Shown piece by piece: positions 1 to 8,780 of a DNA stretch of 16,045 nucleotides; the first letter of the stretch is position 1, and the number at the start of each line of letters is the position of its first letter. Under the pieces are notes generated by a model. It searched no databases, had not been told where the DNA came from, and saw only the letters and a program-made list of their open reading frames with translations. The stretch comes from Zygnema cylindricum (lineage: Eukaryota; Streptophyta; Zygnematophyceae; Zygnematales; Zygnemataceae): NCBI GenBank assembly GCA_037447655.1, contig JBBHKE010001892.1:1-16045 (forward strand), read 5' to 3'. The translations under genes were made by a program, and so were the position numbers.

Positions 1-2
1 AT

Positions 3-664
3 TTCAGCCCCTATTATGTGTTGATTGGCCGGAAACCACTACTAGGTAGGAATGTACAGATGGCCGCGAGCTTACCCCTACCTCTTATGTCTGATTCTCT
101 ATTTTTGAAGAATTAACTAACCGAGCATTGCTTTTCGCTAGAGAAATGCCCTTGGCTTTTGAAAATTTGCAGATTGCCCAACATTGCGACTCCTTACTGT
201 TTGCAACGACTCGCAGTGGCAGTTACTGGCCACAACAAAAACCCTTCCGGGTAGGGGATTACGTTTATTTGTGACAGCAAACTTTTGACACACTCGACAC
301 GGATGTTTCAGCTCATATTTTGCAAATAACAAAAATCGACTCCAATGGATTATTGAGCCTACAAGGGGCCGACACGCGAACTTTGCGGGAGCATTCGAAA
401 AGTTGTGCCCCCTGCTATCTACCTGATCTTTCCCACAGCATGGACCCGTGGCGGATGCCGATTACCGAGGCCACTAAGTGCCAGTTATGCCGACGATCTG
501 ATGGAGAAACAACAATGCTCCTCTGTGACTATTGCAATCTGAGATTCTATAGGGAGTGTTTGGTTCCACCTCTACACACTATCCCGGCTAGACAACAGTT
601 TTGCCACGGGTGTCGCGACCTACCGGCTGTCCTTACCAGCTCCACCGCAGGCTTAGGAGCTTAA
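3..664 (+). pseudogene. Ty3/gypsy pol 3' end: integrase C-terminus plus PHD finger (decayed)
   Basis: The last ~220 codons of a Ty3/gypsy polyprotein. The first ~37 codons read in one frame to a TAA at 114-116. Reading resumes from about 122 in another frame, passes a TGA at 272-274 (probably CGA to TGA) and continues to TAA at 662-664. The middle resembles the integrase C-terminal barrel region of such elements. Residues encoded from about 475 to 605 form a PHD-type zinc finger: CQLC, then CDYC, then YREC, then CHGC. The position expected to hold the metal-binding His (usually in a WH dipeptide) is Tyr, so one ligand is lost. PHD-like modules at the end of gypsy pol are known in some lineages and are thought to bind chromatin and guide integration. 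A G-rich tract follows the stop at once. The frameshift, stop and missing ligand make this copy non-functional. Homology of its tail to the minus-strand copy ending at 1260 is clear. Confidence 0.8.
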
Positions 665-672
665 GGGGGGAA
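663..672 (+). promoter_or_regulatory. polypurine tract of the left gypsy element
   Basis: AAGGGGGGAA overlaps the pol stop codon and marks where plus-strand DNA synthesis would start. The 3' LTR would follow directly. The same arrangement (stop, short spacer, run of G, AATT) occurs on the minus strand at 1252-1241, which supports the call. Confidence 0.65.
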
Positions 673-1240
673 TTCCATCCTTACTTACCTGATCTTGTTT
701 TGTCTTTTATTTCCTTGCTAAGTCTAGGTGTTTGGAATAATTTGCTTGTTTTTCGGGCAGATTCATTTATTATTTCTTGCAGTATATATACTTTGTACTC
801 CGAGTGTAGTCACAATTACTGTACATATGTAATGGTCATTCATTTTCTGGTGTTTATCGGCGACCCACACGGGATGTGATGCATGCCATTCACAGTTGTA
901 CTGTCATGACGACACTGCGCGTGCGTGCGAAATATCGCGCGTGCATCCGAAATACTGCGCGTGAGTGCATTATATCGTGCGCGCACGCCGAATATCGCGC
1001 GTACGGGCATGATATCGTGCGCGCGGGCAACCGACACGATGCGGCATGACAGCTGTCGTGCATGAGAGGCAAGCAAGTGAACATGCATCACAACCAACAA
1101 AGGCCTGCTCACAAACATATATACCAACGAAAATAAATATGAAAAGACAAAAATTCTATACACCACGACAAGGAATAAAGGTGAAAATGAACTAAAGAGA
1201 GAAGGGAAAGAGTACTCCCCTAGGGTGAAGTGGACCCAAT
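673..1240. other. non-coding gap between two convergent gypsy 3' ends, probably LTR remnants
   Basis: No convincing gene. Both flanks are polypurine tracts that should each abut a 3' LTR, so this ~570 bp is presumably all or part of LTR sequence from one or both elements. The inward sequences from the two tracts do not look alike. The block holds a six-unit tandem repeat (911-1028) and TATA-like ATATATA near 1119. I cannot assign clean LTR ends (TG...CA). Confidence 0.45.
911..1028. repeat. imperfect ~20-bp tandem repeat, six units
   Basis: Six diverged units of about 19-21 bp, beginning near 911, 929, 949, 969, 990 and 1009. Each has an AT-rich half (ATATCG, ATACTG) followed by alternating purine-pyrimidine GCGCGTGCG-like sequence. 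The alternating GC stretches are of the kind that can form Z-DNA. By position it could be a U3 enhancer array of a gypsy LTR, but this is inference. Confidence 0.7.
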
Positions 1241-1252
1241 AATTCCCCCCCC
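1241..1252 (-). promoter_or_regulatory. polypurine tract of the minus-strand gypsy element
   Basis: On the minus strand a run of eight G followed by AATT lies 7 nt after the stop codon (1262-1260). Stop, spacer, G run and AATT match the corresponding stretch at 655-672 on the plus strand, showing that two copies of the same family end tail to tail. Confidence 0.7.
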
Positions 1253-2229
1253 AGCTCCTTAGCCTGTAGAGGAGTTGGTTAACAGATCTGGGGGCCTGGA
1301 ACAGGTATGGAAGCAGTAATGGTCAGCCAGGCTGAAAGATAATGGACGAGAGAGGCACTCCATGTGGAACCCCTGATCACTACCTGTATATGTATAACAC
1401 CCTCTGCAAACTCAACATCTCATTAGTATCAATGTTAACCACAGGGAGAATGTGTAAAGGGACATTGGTGTCGGAAGTTTCCAAGAGATAACGTGAGTCC
1501 ATGAGAAGACTGGGCTCACTAAAAGTTTCTGCCAAAGTGAGGTGTCGAAAAAGATCCTTTCGAGAAAAAAAAGTCGTAGTTGTCTTCCCTACGGTCGATA
1601 CTAGAGAATGCAGGGAGAGCGGAAGCCAAATGTGCCATTGTAGGCAACGACTTGCGAGCATATACAAGAGAAAGGCAGACTTTTTGCGCGGAAAATTAGA
1701 GGGACGGTAGGAGAAGGTCTTTTCATGCATATCGACTCCCCCACTGATTCGAAAGATAACATCCTGTCCCAGTAAGCATTCGTAGTCGTTGCATTTGGTG
1801 ACCAATGCTCGGACAGAAACTTCCACGAACTCACCCTCGGTTCCGTTTTGGAATCGAAAGGTGAGCGCGTCCTTGGTGATTCTAAGCAGCGGCTCCGAGG
1901 TACCCGCTGAAATGAGAAGCCGAGTAGCCGTGGCTTGAAGCTTGTCTGCGGTCAGACCAAGCTTGAGCGCAAATCCGGATCCGAGGATCACGGGTTTGGC
2001 TCCGGTGACCATGAGAGGGAGAGAAGGAGCAACACCATTAACGGAGAAGGACTTTTGAGAATTATCCAGGAAACTGATGTGAGGATCAAGGTCACGGCGC
2101 TCATCCCGGTAACTGGTTGAATAACTGAAAGATTACAATTTAGCTGCAACGCCCTCAAAGCGGCGGGTGCAACGAACTCATCAACAAGGTGAGAGGCTTT
2201 GGGAACCTCATTAAGAAAGGGAGAGGCCC
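1253..2229 (-). pseudogene. gypsy protease region fused to PHD-finger tail (gag-pol remnant)
   Basis: Reading 5' to 3' on the minus strand: a linker ending Q-P-V-T-G, a frameshift near 2105, then a retropepsin-like domain from about 2095 to 1750. It includes the usual GAKPVILG flap-side context and the LLGQDV motif. The active-site triplet, expected to be D-S/T-G, reads V-T-G at 2009-2001, so the catalytic Asp is missing. The frame stays open to a TAG at 1382-1380. Just beyond, in another frame, from about 1370 to 1260, comes the C-terminal half of a PHD finger (HMEC then CFHTC), closing with TAA at 1262-1260. Reverse transcriptase, RNase H and integrase are deleted between the two. The 2229 boundary is the left border of copia element 1. 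Confidence 0.75.
2216..2229. repeat. 14-bp direct repeat flanking copia element 1 (left copy)
   Basis: AAAGGGAGAGGCCC here is identical to 6602-6615 on the other side of copia element 1. In the uninterrupted gypsy sequence this stretch would occur once. It is therefore a duplication of target sequence, but far longer than the 5 bp normal for copia integration. Confidence 0.8.
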
Positions 2230-2436
2230 TTGGTGAAATTTAAGTATTTTCTAGGTCTAGAGATTGTAAAATAAAAAGGCAAAAAGGGGACACTGACAAC
2301 CTACCTCTTACTCTTCACTCAAGTCCCCACACTTGTCGCAGTCACTGAAGACTTTAAGAGGAGTTAGATCAATGGTTGCCTAGGCTGTCCAAAGTGAACA
2401 GGAAGGCAATTCTTAATAAAGTTATCTAAAAGGATT

Positions 2437-2505
2437 GACGGATCCAGGATTTGATCCTGATACCTGCCATCTGTCAAACTAGCCATTCGCTTTAACCAAC
2501 AAGTC
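2437..2505 (-). ncRNA. antisense tRNA-like Pol III unit in 5' LTR of element 1
   Basis: On the minus strand, a D-arm-like stretch (TTGTTGGTTAAAGC), a variable middle and a B box (GGATCAAATCC, 2457-2447) closing a plausible T-arm. A T4 run lies just beyond at 2431-2428. The acceptor stem does not close, so this is tRNA-like rather than a tRNA gene. It lies 206 nt from the LTR start, antisense to the element. Related units occur at the same offset in the other LTRs. Confidence 0.55.
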
Positions 2506-2786
2506 TAAATTCAGTGCTAAAGTACAAAAGGTTTGACAGATATTTATATTTGTACACGTAGTCTAGTTCGTCTAACGGAAATAGATACGTAATGCATAGA
2601 TACAGTTTTGTATAGTACGGAGTACAATTTAATGTATTGTATGGAATGAATACCGCGCATTTGTTTCGAACGCGAAACAAATATCGCATGTATATTTTCA
2701 ACGGCTACAATTGTATCCGGTTTGATCGGACGGCCACGATAGGCACCGCAATCACGGATTATGTACTTTTGGCGTTTTTCAGTCAT

Positions 2787-2810
2787 CGCCACGTCATGTG
2801 ACACGTGGCG
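2787..2810. promoter_or_regulatory. paired G-box/ACGT inverted repeat (U3)
   Basis: CGCCACGT, an 8-nt spacer, then ACGTGGCG: a perfect 8-bp inverted repeat of two ACGT-core sites, like plant bZIP/bHLH binding elements. It is also present at 5968-5991 and, in weaker form, at 7609-7632 in element 2. Confidence 0.5.
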
Positions 2811-2900
2811 CGACAATGTTGGATTGCGGCGACTCCAGAGATTGCGGTAACAAATCCGGCTATAACATGTGTCGACATTTTGGCCATGTTGTACAATGGC

Positions 2901-2939
2901 CGTACAGAAAGTACATTGGCACCTCTACTTTTCTGTACG
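2901..2939. promoter_or_regulatory. GTAC-rich inverted repeat upstream of the TATA box
   Basis: Left arm CGTACAGAAAGTA (2901-2913) pairs with right arm TACTTTTCTGTACG (2926-2939) apart from one extra T. It lies about 105 bp before the TATA box. A different sequence forms a comparable inverted repeat at the cognate place in element 2. Confidence 0.5.
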
Positions 2940-3045
2940 ACACACTAATTTGATTGGTGCCGTACTTCAGTAGATAGAGTTTTAGAGAGGGAATAGGACT
3001 TAGAAAATTTTGGGTAAGTAGTTGCATCTCCCAGAGAGCACCTTG

Positions 3046-3052
3046 TATAAAT
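3046..3052 (+). promoter_or_regulatory. TATA box of element 1 5' LTR
   Basis: TATAAAT preceded by CCAGAGAGCACC, a context also found before the TATA box of element 2 (CCTGAGAGCTTC). This would be the Pol II promoter of the element. Confidence 0.6.
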
Positions 3053-3402
3053 GGCTTACTTTGAGCAGCCATAACTATCAATTTACTTGACCATTTTCAC
3101 TGATTCTTTTTGCAGCGGACTCAGGGTAGTCTAGGCTACACAGGGGTGTAATCGGTCAGAGTTTTTTGTCTGCCAGGGTGGCTGCATTTCTAAGGGAAAG
3201 TCAAAGTGGGTGAATGTGTCCAAATCTCATATTCTCACTTTGCATTCTCTGGTGGAACTGAGCACACAAAAAGTATTATTTCACAAGGGTGAATCAATAT
3301 TGAGGTTCTGACTGTCAAGGGGTCAGTCACTTAGGTTTATATAAATTTGGAGTCGGCACTATCTAGATTAGCTTCTTTTGGATCTGAATACTCTGAGGGC
3401 CA

Positions 3403-3593
3403 ATGGAGGTCTCAGAGTTTCAGGTTATGGGCCCACCATCTAGGGTGCCTATGTTCCATGGAAAAGAGTTCACTTATTGGGAGTTTACAATGGCGGGATT
3501 ACTTTTCGAGAAGCACTTATCGGGAATTGTTTCGGGACAAGTGAGATGTCCGCCACCTAGCTTTGGTGGAACTTACTATGGAGATTCAATTGA
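3403..3593 (+). pseudogene. copia element 1 gag N-terminal segment (start inside LTR)
   Basis: ATG at 3403 lies in the last 20 bases of the LTR. The frame passes through the primer-binding site, giving MEVSEFQVMGPPS, and then a typical copia Gag N-terminal region with F-x-G-x-x-(F/Y)-x-x-W spacing (FHGKEFTYWEF). Element 2 has the same N-terminal arrangement, so the start and the translated PBS are conserved. An internal Met in the PBS itself (ATG at 3427) is an alternative start. The frame continues to a TAG at 3631-3633, but homology moves to another frame between about 3592 and 3633. A one-base frameshift therefore separates it from the long open frame that follows. Confidence 0.7.
3423..3438 (+). 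promoter_or_regulatory. primer-binding site, half initiator tRNA-Met type
   Basis: GGTTATGGGCCCACCA is complementary to the anticodon arm region of plant-type initiator tRNA-Met (TGGTGGGCCCATAACC in sense), not to the tRNA 3' end. Drosophila copia is known to use such an internal tRNA fragment. The 3' part of the site (ACC rather than the AGC expected for metazoan tRNA) favours a green-lineage host. Confidence 0.75.
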
Positions 3594-5384
<1,791 letters not shown>

Positions 5385-5399
5385 TAGTAAGTAGACTAG

Positions 5400-5412
5400 A
5401 AAATAAGGGGAG
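5400..5412 (+). promoter_or_regulatory. polypurine tract of copia element 1
   Basis: AAAATAAGGGGAG immediately precedes the 3' LTR start TGTTG. Element 2 has the identical tract (minus strand, 8201-8189), preceded in both by GACTAG, the stop-codon region of the complete element. Confidence 0.85.
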
Positions 5413-5618
5413 TGTTGAAATTTAAGTATTTTCTAGGTCTAGAGATTGTAAAATAAAAAGGCAAAAAGGGGACACTGACAACCTACCTCTAACTCTTCAC
5501 CCAAGTCCCCACACTTGTCGCAGTCACTAAAGACTTGAAGAGGAGTTAGATCAATGGCTGCCTAGGCTGTCCAAAGTGAACAGGAAGGCAATTCTTAATA
5601 AAGTTATCTAAAAGGATT

Positions 5619-5687
5619 GACGGATCCAAGATTTGATCCTGATACCTGCCATCTGTCAAACTAGCCGTTCGCTTTAACCAACAAGTC
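5619..5687 (-). ncRNA. antisense tRNA-like Pol III unit in 3' LTR of element 1
   Basis: Second copy of the unit at 2437-2505, again 206 nt from the LTR start, with T4 at 5613-5610. The B box has decayed by one base (GGATCAAATCT). Confidence 0.5.
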
Positions 5688-5967
5688 TAAATACAGTGTT
5701 AAAGTACAATAGGTTGACAGATATATATATTTGTACACGTAGTCTAGTTCGTCTAACAGAAATAGATACGTAATGCATAGATACAGTTTTGTATAGTACG
5801 GAGTACAATTTAATGTATTGTATGAAATGAATACCGCGCATGTGTTTCGAACGCCAAACAAATATCGCATGTATATTTTCAACGGCTACAATTGTATCCG
5901 GTTTGATCGGACGGCCACGATAGGCACCGCGATCACGGATTATGTAATTTTGGCGTTTTTCAGTCAT

Positions 5968-5991
5968 CGCCACGTCATGTGACACGTGGCG
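5968..5991. promoter_or_regulatory. paired G-box inverted repeat, 3' LTR copy of element 1
   Basis: Identical in both arms to the 5' LTR copy (CGCCACGT and ACGTGGCG, 8-nt spacer). Confidence 0.5.
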
Positions 5992-6226
5992 CGACAATGT
6001 TGGATTGCGACGACTCCAGAGATTGCGATAACAAATCCGACTATGACACGTGTCGACATTTTGGCCATGTTGTACAATGGCCGTACAGAAAGTACATTGG
6101 CACCTGTACTTTTTTGTACGACACACTAATTTGATTGGTGGCGTACTTCACAAGATAGAGTTTTAGAGAGGGAAAAGGACTTAGAAAATTTTGGGTTAGT
6201 AGCTGCCTCTCCCAGAGAGCACCTTC

Positions 6227-6233
6227 TATAAAT
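6227..6233 (+). promoter_or_regulatory. TATA box of element 1 3' LTR
   Basis: TATAAAT is intact in this copy too. A transcript starting here would run out through the LTR into gypsy gag antisense sequence. Confidence 0.5.
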
Positions 6234-6601
6234 GGCTAACTTTGGGCAGCCATAACTATCAATTTACTTTACCATTTTCAGTGATTCTTTTTGCTGCGGA
6301 CTCAGGGGAGTCTAGGCTATACAGGGGTGTAGTCGGTCAGAGTTTTTTGTCTGCCAGGGTGGCTACATTTCTAAGGGAAAGTCAAAGTGGGTTAATGTGT
6401 CCTAATATCATATTCTAACTTTGCATTCTGTGGTGGAACTGAGCACACAGAAAGTGTTATTTCACAGGGGTGAATCTATATTGGGGTTCAGGCTGTCAAG
6501 GGGTCAGTCACTTGGGTTAATATCAACTTGGAGTCGGCACTATCTAGATTAGCTTCTTTTAGATCTGCATACTCTGAGGGCCAATGGAGGTCTTAGAGTT
6601 T

Positions 6602-6615
6602 AAAGGGAGAGGCCC
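6602..6615. repeat. 14-bp direct repeat flanking copia element 1 (right copy)
   Basis: Identical to 2216-2229. The gypsy coding sequence resumes from here to the right (CCCAAGAGCTTCTTC, minus-strand reading EEALG). Confidence 0.8.
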
Positions 6616-7139
6616 AAGAGCTTCTTCAATCATGGCAAAAAAGATGCTTAGCCGTTCCTTGACTTAATGTGCATGATGTATGGTACTATCTAGAATGGTG
6701 AGAGCTTCAACCACAATGGAGGAAGCTGTGTCTAGTAGAGGAGAGAGAGATTATTTCTCGAAAGAAACTAGAATACACGAATTTTGTAATTTACCGTCCC
6801 GATTCTGATCAGGCTAGCCTTTATCAAAAGTATCTGCCGGTTGTTGGACAGTAGAATCCCGGAGGATTCGGCCGGCCAACGATGGCAAATGGACCATTGT
6901 CTTTGCCATTCCCGTGACTTGGGGTTTCATTTCGGCCATGAAGGCAGCAAATTGTTCCTTCATCATGGCGGCCATCATGACTTGTAACTCGGCCTTTTCC
7001 CTCTTTCTTTGAGAGATCTTAGGTGGAATCGCATCTTTCTCGGTTTCTGAAGGAGGAGTGACCGGCTTGGCACAACGGGCAAGAATTCCACCGTTTAGAA
7101 TCTGATTCTGATACAAAAAATTAGGGTCCTTAACATGAC

Positions 7140-7144
7140 AACGG
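7140..7144. repeat. target-site duplication AACGG, left of copia element 2
   Basis: Identical to 13587-13591. Removing one copy and the element restores continuous gypsy reading. Five bases is the normal copia duplication length. Confidence 0.9.
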
Positions 7145-8188
7145 TGTAACTCTGAGACCTCCATAAGTCCTCAGAGTGGACAGCTTCCAAGAAGCCTCTA
7201 GGATAATCCTGACCCCTTTGTGTTTCAGCAAAAAAAACTGCCACCATGGCAGACAAAAACTCTAACCACGTGCACCCTTGTGAAGGGAAGACTCCCCTGG
7301 GTCAATAGCAAAAAGAATCTCTGAATTTGTTCCCCTGAGCAGTAAGTTATGGAGGGTGTAAGTTGACCTTTTGTACAGAACTTCTCTGGGAGAGAGGATC
7401 CTATCTCCTAATTTTTCTAAGTCCTATCTCTCTCACAGACTCTATCTACTCATGTACAGAACCAATCAGATTTCTCCTCCGTACACTAAAGTACAGTCGC
7501 CGGTGTACTTTATGTACGGAAATTGTACAATATGTCCTAATTGTCGACACATGTCATATCCGGATTCGGTGCCGTAATCTCCGGAGATACCACGATCTAA
7601 TGTAATTTCGCCACGTGTCATCCGATGTGGCGATGCCCACAAACCGCTGAATTCTTCTTCCGAGATCTCGGCGCTAATTCTGGCCGTCCGATTAAATTCA
7701 CATTTGATCGGAGCCGTAATAAATACATGCGCGGTATTTGTTTCGCTTACGAAATCAATGCGCGGTATTGATTTCTTATCCGTACCGCAATTCGTACTTT
7801 TACACTACCGGTTCTATGTATCTCGTAAACATTAATAGTTAAATGATTTATCCTACGTATTAATGTTTATATAATTATCAAACTATATCGTACGTAACAC
7901 TACTTCAAGACTTAACGGTTAAGGTTACCGGCTACCGGCAGCTTGCCGTCCGGCAGGTACCAGGTTCAAATCTTGTGGCCGCCGCATATCTTTTTACTTA
8001 ATAAACCCCAAATTTATATTTCCCGTAAACCTCAGGATAGCCTAGGTAGCCATGGCTCTAGCTTCCTCTCCAATTTCTCAGTGACTGCGACAAGTTTGAG
8101 AGTTGGAGAGAGAAGTTAGAGGTAGATTGCCTCGGCTTCTTTCTTATTTCTGACCTAGAAAATACTTTAAAAACCATTAATTTCTACA
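7145..8188 (-). repeat. 3' LTR of copia element 2
   Basis: Runs on the minus strand from TGTAGAAATT (8188) to GAGTTACA (7145). It carries the tRNA-like unit (7909-7983), paired G-box (7632-7609), GTAC inverted repeat (7480-7518), a TATA box mutated to TACAAAA (7375-7369) and the gag ATG at 7164. Confidence 0.95.
7909..7983 (+). ncRNA. antisense tRNA-like Pol III unit in 3' LTR of element 2
   Basis: Plus strand, antisense to the element. D-arm-like CTTAACGGTTAAGG, B box GGTTCAAATCT (7963-7973) and a T5 run at 7991-7995. It ends 205 nt from the LTR start (8188). It shares the GGCAGGTA-C-C-AGG block before the B box with the units in element 1 and the right-edge LTR. Confidence 0.55.
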
Positions 8189-8201
8189 CTCCCCTTATTT
8201 T
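8189..8201 (-). promoter_or_regulatory. polypurine tract of copia element 2
   Basis: AAAATAAGGGGAG on the minus strand, abutting the 3' LTR and following the RNase H stop codon (TAG, 8204-8202). It is identical to the tract of element 1. Confidence 0.85.
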
Positions 8202-8780
8202 CTAGTCAATCTTTAATTTCAAACCACACTTCTCCCTGCAGAAAATTAGCTTAGGGGAAGGCACAGGTTTGGTCATCATATCTTCTACCATCTCACTATC
8301 TGGTCGGTACTCTAAACTGATTATTTTATTTTCTACTTTCTCTCTAACAAAGCTGAGTCTAATATCCATGTGTTTGGCTTTAAAATGATGTTTAGGATTG
8401 GCAGAAATAGCGATTGCTGCCTGATTATCACAAAATATTTTCTGCACACCACTCTTAAGGTGACCAAGCTCACCAAGCAAAGACTTGACCCACATCAATT
8501 CTTTTACAGCAGAGCAAGAGGCCATATACTCAGCCTCCATGGTGGACTAAGCAACAACCTTTTGTTGTTTGCTACTCCAACAGCAAGCCCCATCACCCAC
8601 ATATAGTACATATCCATATGTGCATCTCTTCATCGGAGCATCACCATAACTAGAATCACTCCTAGTAGTGATGTCAGTATTCTCCTCACCCAAATGCAAC
8701 CATAGATCCCTAGTTCCTATCAAGTGTTTAAGGACTCTCTTAGCTGCCTCCCAATCCGTCTAAGTGGGAGCATTTAGACT
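8202..8780 (-). pseudogene. copia element 2 RNase H domain
   Basis: Continues from RT in the same frame. The segment is interrupted by TGA directly after VGVLS, TAG after NAPT and TAG after KVVA, each consistent with a single C to T or G to A change. RNase H features are visible: SDSSYGD (first Asp), STMEAEYM (Glu) and FCDNQAAI (Asp), followed by KHHFKAKHMDIR, the usual copia C-terminal run. The last 112 codons (8540-8202) are open. The domain would degrade RNA in the RNA:DNA hybrid during reverse transcription. The stop codon lies just before the polypurine tract. Confidence 0.9.

Larger units (their letters stand above)
2231..3422 (+). repeat. 5' LTR of copia element 1
   Basis: Starts TGGTGAAATT and ends GAGTTTCA directly before the primer-binding site. 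It contains an antisense tRNA-like unit (2437-2505), a hairpin (2659-2682), a paired G-box (2787-2810), a GTAC-rich inverted repeat (2901-2939), a TATA box (3046-3052) and, at its 3' end, the first codons of gag from ATG at 3403. Long matches to 5413-6603 define it as an LTR. Confidence 0.9.
5413..6603 (+). repeat. 3' LTR of copia element 1
   Basis: Starts TGTTGAAATT after the polypurine tract. Its similarity to the 5' LTR ends at GAGTTTAA, where CA is expected, so the last bases are altered or lost. It carries the same modules as the 5' LTR, including the gag ATG (6584). Confidence 0.9.
6602..7144 (-). pseudogene. gypsy gag, C-terminal block between the two copia insertions
   Basis: Minus-strand reading enters from the copia border at 7144 with CHVKDPNF, completing the second zinc knuckle begun at 13626. 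It continues through a Lys/Arg- and Met-rich helix-prone segment (AELQVMMAAMMKEQFAAFMAEMK) to a TAG at 6816-6814. Farther left, recognisable coding shifts frame: LDTASSIVVEALTILDS, a TAA, then VKERLS and MIEEALGPLPF running into the left copia border. It links nucleocapsid to the protease block at 2229. At least two frameshifts and two stops make it dead. Through the ATG supplied by the copia LTR, 7164-6814 is one open frame of 116 codons. Confidence 0.75.

Noticed and set aside
320-664. Host PHD-finger gene starting at ATG 320
   Set aside because: Upstream sequence in the same frame continues as integrase C-terminus, and a polypurine tract follows the stop, so this is the tail of gypsy pol.
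911-1028. CRISPR-like array
   Set aside because: Units are contiguous and diverged with no unique spacers; it is a simple tandem repeat in a eukaryotic element.
840-1166. 108-codon minus-strand open frame over the tandem repeat
   Set aside because: Its composition is produced by the 20-bp repeat (Ala/Arg-rich); it has no domain features.
5674-6126. 150-codon open frame antisense in the 3' LTR of element 1, with partial amino-acid resemblance to frames in element 2 LTRs
   Set aside because: It is broken by stops in the 5' LTR of the same element and in element 2. The resemblance follows DNA-level conservation of U3 motifs and the antisense tRNA-like unit, with no sign of coding constraint.
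7909-7983. Functional tRNA gene
   Set aside because: B box and T-arm are good, but the acceptor stem does not close and there is no clear anticodon arm; kept as tRNA-like only.
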